Shown one piece after another: positions 16,652 to 25,612 of a stretch of DNA of 37,311 nucleotides. The number at the start of each line of letters is the position of its first letter. Within the stretch, counting starts at the first letter, position 1. This DNA comes from Acidobacteriota bacterium (GTDB lineage Bacteria; Acidobacteriota; Vicinamibacteria; Vicinamibacterales; UBA2999), in assembly GCA_947465645.1 (NCBI GenBank), contig CANIBQ010000049.1, forward strand, positions 1-37,311, given 5' to 3'. The notes below the pieces were generated by a model, which saw only the letters and a program-made list of their open reading frames with translations, did not search any database and was not told the origin of the DNA. Made by a program: the position numbers and the translations under genes.

Positions 16652-17564
16652 AGCGAATCCTGGGGTCGAGTACGCCGTAGACGAGGTCCGTGATCAGGTT
16701 CATCGCCACATAGGTCACGGCAATGAGCAGGATGCAGCCCTGGACGAGCGGGTAGTCGCGGAACCCGATCGACTGAATGAGCAGCCGGCCGATCCCCGGC
16801 CACGCAAAGACGGTTTCCGTGATCACCGCCCCCGTCAGCACCGCACCGAACTGAAGACCAATCAGCGTCACGACGGGAATGAGGCTGTTTCGAAACGCAT
16901 GGTGCAGCACGGCACGCCAGCGCGAGGCACCGCGCGCGCGGGCGGCTTGCACGTACGGCTCGCGCAACTCCTCGAGCAGGGTGGCCCGGGTCATCCGCGC
17001 GAGGATTGCCGCCAGCGCGGCGCCAAGCGAGATCGCCGGCAGGACGAGGTGCGCGGGCGTGCCGCGGCCCGACACCGGGAGCCATCCGAGCTCGATGGAA
17101 AAGACGATCGCGAGGAGCGGGCCGAGCCAGAAATTGGGAATCGAGACCCCGAGCAGGGAGATGGTGGTCGCCGCGTGATCGATCGCCGTGCCGCGCCCGA
17201 CGGCCGCCGCGATGCCGAGCGGAATGGAAAACGCGATCGACACCAGCATCGCCGCGGCCGCCAGCTCGAAGGTCGCGGGGAGCCGTTCGAGAATGGCCTG
17301 GGTCACCGGCTGGCTGGTGCGCAGCGAGGTGCCCAGATCGCCGCGAACCGCGCCGCCAAGAAACGCGCCGTATTGCTCCAGCAGAGGACGGTCGAGACCC
17401 AGCCTGGTTCGCAGCGCGGCGACATCCTCGTCGGAGGCCGTCTCGCCCAGCATCGCCAGCGCCGGGTCACCGGGAATGAGGTGAATGAGCGAGAAGACGA
17501 GGGTCGCGACGCCAAGCAGCACCGGTATCGTCAGCACCAGGCGCCGTGCAAGAAAACGCAGCAC
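16644..17564 (-). CDS. dppB: ABC transporter permease, DppB/OppB type
   Basis: The 306-residue permease starts MLRFLARRLVLTIPVLLGVATLVF, the family's first helix with its basic lead-in. It continues with HLIPGDPA, GDLGTSLRT and the EAA loop VQAARARGASRWRAVLHHAFRNS, and ends with ETVFAWPGIGRL. The start codon is GTG at 17562-17564, the only one possible because a TGA lies two codons upstream. It has no Shine-Dalgarno, but a TAGAAT box is just five bases before it. It follows the S54-type activator gene by 44 bases and is coupled to the dppC-type gene downstream. The substrate is unknown. Confidence 0.9.
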   Translation of the reverse strand: MLRFLARRLVLTIPVLLGVATLVFSLIHLIPGDPALAMLGETASDEDVAALRTRLGLDRPLLEQYGAFLGGAVRGDLGTSLRTSQPVTQAILERLPATFELAAAAMLVSIAFSIPLGIAAAVGRGTAIDHAATTISLLGVSIPNFWLGPLLAIVFSIELGWLPVSGRGTPAHLVLPAISLGAALAAILARMTRATLLEELREPYVQAARARGASRWRAVLHHAFRNSLIPVVTLIGLQFGAVLTGAVITETVFAWPGIGRLLIQSIGFRDYPLVQGCILLIAVTYVAMNLITDLVYGVLDPRIRYE

Positions 17565-17569
17565 GCGTC

Positions 17570-17575
17570 ATTCTA
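17570..17575 (-). promoter_or_regulatory. -10-like box (TAGAAT) directly before the dppB-type gene
   Basis: TAGAAT on the minus strand is separated from the GTG start by only five bases. If used, the transcript would begin at or next to the start codon. It would give the permeases a promoter independent of the upstream activator gene. Confidence 0.4.
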
Positions 17576-17608
17576 CCGATCCCGGAACGGATTCAGGCAA
17601 CGAGTGGC

Positions 17609-20464
17609 TCATGCGCCTGCCTCCTGGTCCACCGGGGCGATCATGCCGAGCCGTGCCATGGTCTTGAGCAGGCCCTGTCGCGAAAGACCGAGCTCGGATG
17701 CGGCTTTGGTGCGGCTGCCCCCGGCACGCGCCAGGGCCACCTCGACGCATCGCCGCTCGAACTGCGCGCGAGCCTCGGCGAGGCGGCGCGAGGTGACGGT
17801 GGTGCCTCCGGTAATCGCGGAGGGCAGCAAAGAGGCCTGGACCCGGCCCCGGGCCGGCGCCGCCACCGCGAGCGCGGCCATGACGTTCTGCAGCTCGCGC
17901 ACATTGCCTGGCCAGTGATACCGCGAGAGCTCCGCGAGCACCGCATGCGTGAGCCGCGCCGCAGAACCGACGCGGCGCGCGGCGTCGGTCCAGAAATGCT
18001 CCGCAAGCACCACCACGTCCTCGGGACGCTCGCGAAGCGGCGGAATCCGGATTCGGATCACATCGAGCCGGTACAGCAGATCCTGGCGGAACCGGCCGGC
18101 GGCGGCCTCGGCCTTCATGTCGCGGTTCGCCGCGGTGACGAGCCTGACGTCGATCGCGCGGCTGAAGGTCTCGCCGATGCGCCGTACTTCCTGCTGCTGC
18201 AGCACGCGCAGGAGCTTGGCCTGTCCGCGCAGCGACAGGTCGGGCAGCTCGTCGAGGAAGAGCGTGCCGTCGCTCGCCTCTTCGAACAGGCCCGGCTTCT
18301 CGACCACCGCGCCCGTGAAGGCGCCACGCGCATGACCAAAGAGCTCCGACTCGAGCAGGTCATCGGGAAGCGCCGCGCAGTTGATGTCACAGAATCGCCG
18401 CTCGCGCCGCGGGCTGAGTTGATGGACGGCGCGGGCGACCAACTCCTTCCCGACGCCGCTCTCGCCCTCGATCAGCACGGCGAACGGCGCCGTCGCCGCG
18501 CGCTCGATCGCGCGGCGGACGTCCGCCATCACGGCACTCACGCCGACCAGGTCCGGAATGGCAATCGAGGCCCTGGCGATTTCGCGCGCGCCGGACAGCA
18601 GCGCATCGACGCGCGGCGCGGCAATCGCGGCCGCCAGGTCGACGATCTCCTCGGCGCCCGCCGGCGGCTGGCGGTCGAGCGGCCAGCGGCAGACAAGGGC
18701 CGCCAGCAGTCGCGACCCGAGACGCACCGGCATCCCGATCTCCCGGCCACCGGATTGAGGCTCCCCGGGAAGACAGATACCCGCGTCGAGCACACGCGAT
18801 CCCAGACGCGTGGGCACGCCGGCTCCGGCGGTGATCAGCGTGCTGACCGGTCCGGCATCCGCCGACACCAGGTCAACCCGTGACGCTCGCAGCTCGCGGG
18901 CGATCCAGTCGACGATCCGCTGCACGGCCTCTCTGTCGCACTCCACTTCGTGCGCCAGCCGCACCAGGGGGATCGCCGACGACGCGGTCTGCGGAGCCCT
19001 GGCTCCGCGGACCGGCTGGAGAGGACCGTCCGTGTGCGCAAGGCTTTGCGCGATCGTGCGCCTCAGGAGCTGGGGCGCTCCGCGCGCGATCCGCGCAAGG
19101 TAGGCTGCCTCACGCTGGGCATCTCGATCGCGACCTGCCCGCCGAAGGACGTCGAGCCAGATCAGGCGTGCCCGCGCCGCGCGCAACGGCACGCGGGCCG
19201 TCCGCGCCAGGTCGAGCGCCTGGCGGAATGCGTCCTCCGTGAGCGTCAGGTCGCCGGTCGCAGCCAGCACACGCAGGTGCGCGATCTGGGCGATGACTCG
19301 CGGCATCGGGTCGGCGGACTCAGCAAGAAGCATCCGCGCCCGTTGGCCGGCCACAAACACGTTTCCTGTGGCGAGGGCCACCCTGACCGCCGCGGCATGA
19401 ACGGAGGCGACGACCAACCCGTCGAGCGCCCCATCGTTCCCGCAGGCCTGGTCCCTCGGACCCGGGGGAATCGACAGGTCCAACTGCCCTCCTTCATCGA
19501 TGCGGTTCGTCCAGAGCAGTGCGCGCGCCAGCACTGCGCGGGCCCAGGCTTGCCGATCTGGCAGCGCCCCGGCGGCGAGGATGACCGCGCGGCAAATCGA
19601 TTCGGCTTCGGTAAGCCGACCGTCATCCGTTCGCGCCAGGGCCTGCCAGATGCGGCCATCGACGACCGACGCCTCGTGCCGTCCTGATTGACCGAGGGCG
19701 GCGGCCTGCGCGAAGACCTCGTCGGCTGCCACCGCGTGGCCCCGCTCGAGGAGCAATCGGCCGAGCGCGATCGTGGTCTGCGCCGCGGGCACGTACGCCC
19801 GTCGCCGCGCCAGCGACCCGGCGACGTCGCGCAACAGGCGTTCGGCTGCAGCGTGGCGCCCCGAGCGCGCAAATTCGGTCGCACGGCGGGCTCGCAGGAT
19901 GTGGCGGGCGACGTCCGGCGGATACTGAACGGGCTGAGCGGCCTCCCCATCCACATCGGCGCCGTACGCCGCGCGAGCCTCGCGTACCTGGAGCCCTCCC
20001 CTTCCCTCCGGAGCCGCACAAAACGTCAACAGGACATGAGGCCGCCGCGACCGCGCCGCCGCATCTACCAGGGCCCCACGGGAGTCGCTCAGGCCGCACG
20101 CGAGGGGGCCGATCAGCAGGAGCGCGCGCTCCCGGAGGTCGTCTGCCAGTGCATCGCGAAACCGAAGGTACAGCGGCACCAGGATCGGCACGAACCCGCG
20201 GCCCCGGCCGCTCGCGGCGGCACGGCGCGACATAGCCGCGGCCTGGGCGGCGCTCTTCGTATCGGAGACGACCCACCGCGGATCCCCGTCACGTCCATGG
20301 TCCAGGACCTCCATCAGCGGCGCCAGTCCGGGAGGATCCATCCCTCGTCGCGGCTGGACCGCATCCTCGGGGATATCTCCGATGCGCAGCGTGTCCCCGC
20401 TCGCCAGGTCGCAGCAGTGGTTCGCGTCGTAGGCGTAATACCGGTCGTGAAGCAGATGCACCAT
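17609..20464 (-). CDS. Sigma-54-dependent transcriptional activator with long TPR-like/GAF-like N-terminal region
   Basis: The 951-residue protein has an NtrC-type AAA+ domain at about 641-880. Walker A is GESGVGKE at 667-674, the sigma-54 contact loop GAFTGA is at about 714-719, Walker B is GTLFLDE at about 733-739, and RFRQDLLYRLDVIRI follows. A Fis-type helix-turn-helix lies at about 908-948 (TKAASELGLSRQGLLKTMARL). The first roughly 430 residues are Ala/Arg/Leu-rich helices resembling TPR units. Residues about 450-620 look GAF-like. There is no response-receiver domain, so the input is probably a bound protein or ligand. The ATG at 20462-20464 has AGGA six bases upstream and is preferred over the longer frame. 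The dppB/dppC-type genes follow 44 bases downstream and are plausible targets. Confidence 0.9.
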   Translation of the reverse strand: MVHLLHDRYYAYDANHCCDLASGDTLRIGDIPEDAVQPRRGMDPPGLAPLMEVLDHGRDGDPRWVVSDTKSAAQAAAMSRRAAASGRGRGFVPILVPLYLRFRDALADDLRERALLLIGPLACGLSDSRGALVDAAARSRRPHVLLTFCAAPEGRGGLQVREARAAYGADVDGEAAQPVQYPPDVARHILRARRATEFARSGRHAAAERLLRDVAGSLARRRAYVPAAQTTIALGRLLLERGHAVAADEVFAQAAALGQSGRHEASVVDGRIWQALARTDDGRLTEAESICRAVILAAGALPDRQAWARAVLARALLWTNRIDEGGQLDLSIPPGPRDQACGNDGALDGLVVASVHAAAVRVALATGNVFVAGQRARMLLAESADPMPRVIAQIAHLRVLAATGDLTLTEDAFRQALDLARTARVPLRAARARLIWLDVLRRAGRDRDAQREAAYLARIARGAPQLLRRTIAQSLAHTDGPLQPVRGARAPQTASSAIPLVRLAHEVECDREAVQRIVDWIARELRASRVDLVSADAGPVSTLITAGAGVPTRLGSRVLDAGICLPGEPQSGGREIGMPVRLGSRLLAALVCRWPLDRQPPAGAEEIVDLAAAIAAPRVDALLSGAREIARASIAIPDLVGVSAVMADVRRAIERAATAPFAVLIEGESGVGKELVARAVHQLSPRRERRFCDINCAALPDDLLESELFGHARGAFTGAVVEKPGLFEEASDGTLFLDELPDLSLRGQAKLLRVLQQQEVRRIGETFSRAIDVRLVTAANRDMKAEAAAGRFRQDLLYRLDVIRIRIPPLRERPEDVVVLAEHFWTDAARRVGSAARLTHAVLAELSRYHWPGNVRELQNVMAALAVAAPARGRVQASLLPSAITGGTTVTSRRLAEARAQFERRCVEVALARAGGSRTKAASELGLSRQGLLKTMARLGMIAPVDQEAGA

Positions 20465-20585
20465 GCTCGTCCTGATGCAACGGCCGCGACATCGGAGAAT
20501 CCCCGCCAATCGGACAGGTCCGTCTCAAAGGTCGCAGCTTTGCCAACGCCGCCGTGGGCGGGGGTGCTGCAATTTCTGCATGGAT

Positions 20586-20591
20586 TAAAAT
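20586..20591 (+). promoter_or_regulatory. -10 box (TAAAAT) of aroC
   Basis: TAAAAT ends nine bases before the aroC ATG, within the 136-base region (20465-20600) between aroC and the divergent S54 activator. No Shine-Dalgarno is visible, suggesting a leaderless or nearly leaderless message. I see no convincing -35. Confidence 0.45.
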
Positions 20592-20600
20592 GAATCACCC

Positions 20601-21839
20601 ATGCTCAGATTCCTCTCCGCCGGCGAGTCACACGGCCAGGCGCTCGTGGTGACCGTGGACGGAATGCCCGCCGGTCTTCAACTCGACATCGATGCCCTCA
20701 ACGCCCAGCTCCGCCGCCGCCAGGGCGGGTACGGGCGCGGCCGCCGCATGGCGATTGAAAGCGACCGCGCGGAGATCCTCGCGGGCGTCCGTCATTCGCG
20801 CACCACCGGCGCCCCGATCGCGATGCTGATTCGCAATCGCGACTGGGTGAACTGGCAGCAGACGATGTACGTGGAAGCGGAGATGCCGGAGGGCGCCAGC
20901 GGCACCAGGCGCGCCGACGTCACGCGCCCTCGCCCGGGCCACGCCGATCTGGCTGGCGCCATCAAATACGGTCACGACGACATCCGCGATGTCCTCGAGC
21001 GCGCCAGCGCGCGCGAGACCGCGGCGCGCGTCGCCGCCGGCAGCCTGGCACGGCAGCTTCTCGCCCAGTTCGGCGTTCAGATCGCGAGCCACGTCTCGGC
21101 CATCGGGGACGTCGTCTTACCGGAGGATCGCGTGGTGTCGTTCGCCGAGGCGGAGGCCATTCCCGAGGACGCCCCGCTCCGCTGCGTAGACGCCGAACTG
21201 CAGCAGAAGATGATGGCGTTCATCGACAGCGCCCGGGATGCCGGCGACACGGTGGGCGGCGCCTTCGAGATCATCGTCACCGGCCTTCCTCCAGGCCTTG
21301 GCTCCTACGTCCAATGGGATCGCAAGCTGGACGGCCGCCTCGGGCAGGCCTTGATGTGCATCCACGCAATCAAGGCGGTCGGCGTCGGCATCGGGCCTGA
21401 AGTGGCGTTCCGGCCAGGCTCCCGCGTTCACGACGAGATTCTTCCCCCCGTGGGGCACGCAGTCGTTCCCCAGCGGCCCACCAATCGCGCCGGCGGACTC
21501 GAAGGCGGCGTCACCAACGGCGAGGACGTCCGTGTGAGCGCGTTCATGAAGCCGATTGCCACCCTCATGAAGCCGCTCCGATCGGTTGACTTGACGACGA
21601 TGGCGGAGGCGCCGGCGGCGATCGAGCGCAGCGACGTGTGCGCCGTGCCGGCGGCCGCGGTGGTCGGCGAGGCGATGGTCGCCTTCGTGCTGGCCGATGC
21701 CTTCCTCGAAAAATTCGGCGGCGACTCGATCGACGAAATCGATGGCCACTACCGCGCCACCGCCGAGCAGGTCCGCCGCCGCTTCGCCGCACGCCCCGCT
21801 CGTGCCGAGCCCGGGGCACGCGGCAGCGTCGCGCGGTGA
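20601..21839 (+). CDS. aroC: Chorismate synthase
   Basis: It makes chorismate from EPSP, the last step of the shikimate pathway, using reduced FMN. The 412-residue protein has the first signature GESHGQALVVTVDGMPAG at residue 8 onward. Further signatures are RPGHADLAGAIKYGHDDIRDVLERASARET and GGLEGGVTNGEDV. It is 20-40 residues longer than usual because of a basic C-terminal tail (RRRFAARPARAEPG) without homology. It is not part of the trp operon. It heads an aroC-def-fmt run, with its stop overlapping the def start as GTGA. Confidence 0.97.
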   Translation: MLRFLSAGESHGQALVVTVDGMPAGLQLDIDALNAQLRRRQGGYGRGRRMAIESDRAEILAGVRHSRTTGAPIAMLIRNRDWVNWQQTMYVEAEMPEGASGTRRADVTRPRPGHADLAGAIKYGHDDIRDVLERASARETAARVAAGSLARQLLAQFGVQIASHVSAIGDVVLPEDRVVSFAEAEAIPEDAPLRCVDAELQQKMMAFIDSARDAGDTVGGAFEIIVTGLPPGLGSYVQWDRKLDGRLGQALMCIHAIKAVGVGIGPEVAFRPGSRVHDEILPPVGHAVVPQRPTNRAGGLEGGVTNGEDVRVSAFMKPIATLMKPLRSVDLTTMAEAPAAIERSDVCAVPAAAVVGEAMVAFVLADAFLEKFGGDSIDEIDGHYRATAEQVRRRFAARPARAEPGARGSVAR

Positions 21840-22345
21840 TTCGCCCCATCCTGCGCTATGGTGCGGACGTCCTGCACCGCCCCGCCGGCCACGTCGACGC
21901 GATCACGCCCGAGATCGAGCAACTGATCGACGACATGATTCAGACCATGTACGCCGCGCCTGGCGTCGGACTCGCGGCGACGCAGGTCGGCATCGGCCTC
22001 CGCGTCTTCGTCGCGGATATTTCGGTGGGGCGCAACCCGTTCGACCTGCTGACCTTCGTCAACCCGGAGATCGTCGAGCGCGACGGGATGCAGCTCGAGG
22101 AAGAAGGCTGCCTGAGCGTACCGGGCTTCAACGCCACCGTCGCGCGGCCCCAGCGCGTCGTCCTCAAGGGCCTCGACCGCGCCGGCCGCGAGCAGACCGT
22201 CGAGGGAACGGGGCTGCTGGCGCGCTGCTTCCAGCACGAAATGGATCACCTCGACGGCACCGTGTTCGTCGATCGCCTGCGCGGCCTGCAGAAGGATCTG
22301 ATCGTCCGCAAGATCCGGAAGATGACGAAGACCGGCAAATGGTGA
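21836..22345 (+). CDS. def: Peptide deformylase
   Basis: It removes the formyl group from nascent N-termini. The 169-residue enzyme contains all three motifs: GVGLAATQVG (43-52), EGCLSVPG (90-97) with the metal ligand Cys92, and QHEMDHLDG (133-141) with His134, His138 and catalytic Glu135. The GTG at 21836 overlaps the aroC stop. The longer open frame upstream lies within aroC. Its own stop is 17 bases before the preferred fmt start, matching the very common def-fmt pair. Confidence 0.97.
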   Translation: MIRPILRYGADVLHRPAGHVDAITPEIEQLIDDMIQTMYAAPGVGLAATQVGIGLRVFVADISVGRNPFDLLTFVNPEIVERDGMQLEEEGCLSVPGFNATVARPQRVVLKGLDRAGREQTVEGTGLLARCFQHEMDHLDGTVFVDRLRGLQKDLIVRKIRKMTKTGKW

Positions 22346-22362
22346 CGCCGCAGGACACTCCC

Positions 22363-23313
22363 ATGAAGCCCCTGCGCATCGTCTTCCTTGGCACGCCACA
22401 GTTTGCCGTGCCCACGCTGAGGCATCTGCTCGCGTCGCGTCACCAGGTCGTCGGCGTCGTGACGCAGCCGGATCGCCCGCGAGGCCGCGGGCAGAAAGTA
22501 TCGGATTCGCCGGTGAAGATGGTGGCGGCCGAGCACGGCGTCCCTCTGATCCAGCCCGACAAGCTGCGTCACCCGGACGTCGCGGCCACTCTCCGGTCGT
22601 GGCAACCCGACCTGGGCGTGGTCGCGGCATACGGAAAGATCATCCCGAAAGAGATCCTCGAGCTGCCTCGCCTCGGCATGATCAACGTCCATGCGTCGCT
22701 CCTGCCGAAGTATCGCGGCGCCGCGCCGGTGCACCGGGCCGTCATCGACGGCGAGAGCGAAACCGGAGTCACGATCATGCGGGTCGAGGAGATGCTCGAC
22801 TCAGGGCCCATGCTTGCCAGCGTGACGCGGCCGATCGATCCGAACGAGACGAGCGACATCGTGGAGCGCGACCTGGCCGAGCTTGGCGCCCCCCTTCTCG
22901 TCAGCGTCGTCGATCGCATGTCGGAAGGCGACGTGCCGCAGGAGCTGCAGGATTTCATGATGTGCAGCTATGCGCCGAAGGTCACGAGGGAAGAAGGCCT
23001 GATCGACTGGAGCCTGCCCGCGAGCTACGTCCACAACCGGGTGCGCGGGCTGTATCCCTGGCCACACGCATACACATACCTGAACGGCCGGCGGCTGATC
23101 GTCCTGAGAACGCACGTCGAGACCGGCACGACCGACGCCGAGCCCGGAACCGTCCTCGAAGCGTCCGTAAACGGCATTCACGTGGCAGCCGGTCACGGCG
23201 GGCGGCTGGCGATCGACGAGCTTCAGCCCGAGGGACGCCGCCCGATGAAGGCCCGCGACTTTCTGGCCGGCCACCCGATCCCGCCCCGCGCCCGGCTGAC
23301 CGGTCCCTCCTGA
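22363..23313 (+). CDS. fmt: Methionyl-tRNA formyltransferase
   Basis: It formylates initiator Met-tRNA using 10-formyl-THF. The 316-residue protein begins MKPLRIVFLGTPQFAVPTLRHL. The catalytic Asn/His pair is in INVHASLLPKYRG, and the Asp is in MLDSGPM. The C-terminal tRNA-binding OB-like domain includes LYPWPHAYTYLNG. I prefer ATG 22363, with AGGA seven bases upstream and a length equal to the E. coli enzyme. An in-frame ATG at 22339 overlapping def is the alternative. The partner gene def is immediately upstream. Confidence 0.96.
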   Translation: MKPLRIVFLGTPQFAVPTLRHLLASRHQVVGVVTQPDRPRGRGQKVSDSPVKMVAAEHGVPLIQPDKLRHPDVAATLRSWQPDLGVVAAYGKIIPKEILELPRLGMINVHASLLPKYRGAAPVHRAVIDGESETGVTIMRVEEMLDSGPMLASVTRPIDPNETSDIVERDLAELGAPLLVSVVDRMSEGDVPQELQDFMMCSYAPKVTREEGLIDWSLPASYVHNRVRGLYPWPHAYTYLNGRRLIVLRTHVETGTTDAEPGTVLEASVNGIHVAAGHGGRLAIDELQPEGRRPMKARDFLAGHPIPPRARLTGPS

Positions 23314-23318
23314 TGCGG

Positions 23319-23339
23319 CGCGGGCCTTGACGGCCCGCG
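23319..23339 (+). terminator. Hairpin after fmt
   Basis: A perfect 8-bp stem CGCGGGCC/GGCCCGCG with a five-base loop starts six bases after the fmt stop. It has no U tract, so it may be a processing or weak termination signal, or a small palindromic repeat. Confidence 0.4.
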
Positions 23340-23396
23340 ATTCACGTCTCCTCTTGTGCTGTCGATTAGAAGGCTGAGCCGATCCGCTCAGCATTC

Positions 23397-24809
23397 ATGG
23401 CACAGGACCCGCCCGACACCCACTTCAAAGCCCTCAAGGTCAACCTCGACCCCGTGAGATACGGCACGCTCGCCGAAATTGGCGCCGGCCAGGAGGTCGC
23501 GCGGTGGTTCTTCCGCGTCGGCGGCGCGGCGGGCACCGTCGCGAAGGCGATGTCGGCGTACGACATGACCTTCAGCGACGCCATCTACGGACAGAGCGAT
23601 CGCTACGTCAGCCGGGCGCGCCTCGAGACGATGCTCGACCACGAGTACGAGCTGCTGATCGAACGCCTCAACGGCCAGCGCGGCGAGCGCACGAGTTTCT
23701 TCGTCTTCGCCGACACCGTCGCGACGCGCGGCTACTCGCGCAAGGAAGACGGGCACGGCTGGCTCGGCATCCGCTTCCAAACCGATCCCCTGGGGCCGGC
23801 CTCTGAGATCACGATTCACGTCCGGCTCACGGGCGGTGAGACGGAACAGCAGCAGGAGGCGCTCGGCATCATCGGCGTCAACCTGGTCTACGGTGCGCTG
23901 TTCCAGCATGCCGAGCCCACCGCGCTGATCAGGTCGCTGCTCGACAACGTGACGTCGGCGCACGGCGAGATCGACATGATCGAGTTCAGCGGCCCGGCGT
24001 TCGCCGGCGTCGACAACCGGCTCATGAGCCTCGAGCTCGTACGCTCGGGTCTCACGGATGCGGCGATGTTCGGTGCGGACGGCCGGGTCGTCCAGCCGTC
24101 GGACGCCCTCTACAAGAAATGCGTACTGGTCGAGCGCGGAAGCTTCCGGCCGGCCACCAAAGTGACCGTAGACATGCTGCGCTGCGCGCGTGCGCAGTTC
24201 GAGCGAGAGCCAGGTGTCGCTCCCACAGACGTCCTGGAACTGTTCGAGATGACGCTGACGAACCTGAGCGAGGATGCCGGCGGCATCGACGGCCAGGACT
24301 TTCTCGAACGGGCTGACATCCTCGCGACGCTCGGCGGCACCGTGCTGATCTCGAACTACGGCGCGTATCACCGGCTGGCCGCCTACCTGTTTCGCCACAC
24401 GAAGAAGCCGATCGGGCTGGTGATGGGGGTGCCGACGCTGCGCCAGTTGTTCGACGAGCGGTACTACGCCGACCTGGAAGGCGGCATTCTCGAGTCGTTC
24501 GGCAGGTTGTTCAAGAACGATCTGAAGATCTATGCCTACCCGGAGCTCGACGCGAAGACCGGTGCGGTCACGACCGTCGGCAACCTGCAAGTGACGGCAC
24601 ACCTTCGGCATCTGTGCGGGTACCTGGTCGAGAACCGCATGATCGAGAGTCTCGATGGGGTCGACCAGCGGAGCCTGTCGATCCGCTCGCGTGACGTCCT
24701 CGCACGCATTCGCAGCGGCGAACGCGGGTGGGAGGTAGCGACCCCCAACTCGGTGGCCAGGGTCATCAAGCGCCGCGGACTTCTCGGTTACCGGTCGCTA
24801 GCGGCGTAA
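23397..24809 (+). CDS. Conserved protein of unknown function (470 aa)
   Basis: I do not recognise a function. The protein is cytoplasmic in appearance, with no signal peptide or membrane segment. It has distinctive conserved-looking blocks: KVNLDPVRYGTLAEIGAGQE, FRVGGAAGTVAKAMSAYDM, SDAIYGQSDRYVSR, HGWLGIRFQTDP and ALGIIGVNLVYGALF. From memory, relatives in cyanobacteria and other phyla carry misleading labels such as TonB-dependent receptor; nothing here supports an outer-membrane barrel. The second half (TVLISNYGAYHRLAAYLFRH) might bind a nucleotide or metabolite, but no textbook motif is present. It follows fmt by 83 bases and overlaps the convergent glycosyltransferase by 12. Confidence is in the gene, not the role. 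Confidence 0.8.
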   Translation: MAQDPPDTHFKALKVNLDPVRYGTLAEIGAGQEVARWFFRVGGAAGTVAKAMSAYDMTFSDAIYGQSDRYVSRARLETMLDHEYELLIERLNGQRGERTSFFVFADTVATRGYSRKEDGHGWLGIRFQTDPLGPASEITIHVRLTGGETEQQQEALGIIGVNLVYGALFQHAEPTALIRSLLDNVTSAHGEIDMIEFSGPAFAGVDNRLMSLELVRSGLTDAAMFGADGRVVQPSDALYKKCVLVERGSFRPATKVTVDMLRCARAQFEREPGVAPTDVLELFEMTLTNLSEDAGGIDGQDFLERADILATLGGTVLISNYGAYHRLAAYLFRHTKKPIGLVMGVPTLRQLFDERYYADLEGGILESFGRLFKNDLKIYAYPELDAKTGAVTTVGNLQVTAHLRHLCGYLVENRMIESLDGVDQRSLSIRSRDVLARIRSGERGWEVATPNSVARVIKRRGLLGYRSLAA

Positions 24810-25534
24810 CACCGCGTACTTTCCGCGCGCGGCATTGAGTCGAACGCGTGCGACGTCGCGCGCCATCAGGATGGCGTCGCGGACGGGTGAGACCTTCGAC
24901 TGCTCCCGGCAGTGCCATTCGATCGGGATCTCCCGAATGCGCAACCCGGGGCGGCGGGCCACAAATAGCGCCTCGATGTCGAACGCCCAGCCGTCAATCG
25001 TGAGCTGACCAAACACGGCGTCCGCCGCCGCGCCGCTGAAGAACTTGAAGCCGCACTGTGTGTCTTCCAGGCCGGGAAGAAGCGCGTCGCGGACGAGCCG
25101 GTTGAACCCCGGGCCCATCACGTGACGGTATCCGGGCTCGCCCACGCGCCGGGCACCGCGGCCTCACGGCTGCCGATGGCGATATCGCACTGCCCTGGCA
25201 CGAGCTCGAGAAAGCGGGGCAACTCCGCCAGCGGCATCGACAGATCCGCATCACAGAGAAAACGCAGGTCGCTGGTTGCCTCGAGCATCCCGGCGCGCAC
25301 GGCCGCGCCCTTGCCGCCGTGCGGTTCTGCCTGAAGCACAACCCGCCCGTCGCCGCTTGCCGCCTTGGCGACGATGGCCCGCGTCGTGTCCGTCGATCCG
25401 TCGTCCACGACACGCACTTCCCATGGGAACGGCATTGGAGTCAGGTACCCGCGTAGCTCGTCGAGCGTCCGTTCGATCTGAGCGGCTTCGTTGTAGGCGG
25501 GCACGACGACCGAGAGCGAGCGCACGTCCCTCAT
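24798..25534 (-). pseudogene. GT2 glycosyltransferase (dolichyl-/polyprenyl-phosphate glucosyltransferase-like), frameshifted
   Basis: Two adjacent frames make up one family-2 glycosyltransferase of about 245 residues. The first (25534 to 25118) carries VVVPAYNEAAQIERTL, VVDDGSTDTT and the DADLSMP metal motif, and ends after IGSREAAVPGA. The second (to 24798) continues with VGEPGYRHVMGPGFNRLV, DTQCGFKFF and GWAFDIEALFVARRPGL, a pattern typical of ALG5-like enzymes. A single missing base in the GC-rich run around 25145-25155 would join them. The gene is therefore broken, or there is a sequencing error. It would transfer glucose or a similar sugar to a polyprenyl phosphate at the membrane. It is divergent from the esterase gene. 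Confidence 0.82.
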
Positions 25535-25564
25535 GACTCAAGGATTCCATCAATGCGATTGGCA

Positions 25565-25570
25565 TAAGAT
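25565..25570 (+). promoter_or_regulatory. -10-like box (TAAGAT) ahead of the esterase
   Basis: TAAGAT lies nine bases before an in-frame ATG at 25580 and 42 bases before the preferred ATG at 25613. The spacing to 25580 matches other boxes in this window, leaving open that translation starts there. Confidence 0.35.
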
Positions 25571-25612
25571 CGGGCGAGCATGAAGGTCGGGGCTGATTGT
25601 AAAGTGGATGCC

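Noticed and set aside
16089..17918. 609-codon open frame on the plus strand across the two permease genes
   Set aside because: It is low-complexity, Arg/Ala/Ser-rich translation antisense to two well-conserved membrane proteins, caused by high GC.
20465..20600. -24/-12 (sigma-54) promoter searched for between the S54 activator and aroC
   Set aside because: A TGGCA-like stretch on the minus strand lacks a GC element at the right distance; no acceptable match was found.
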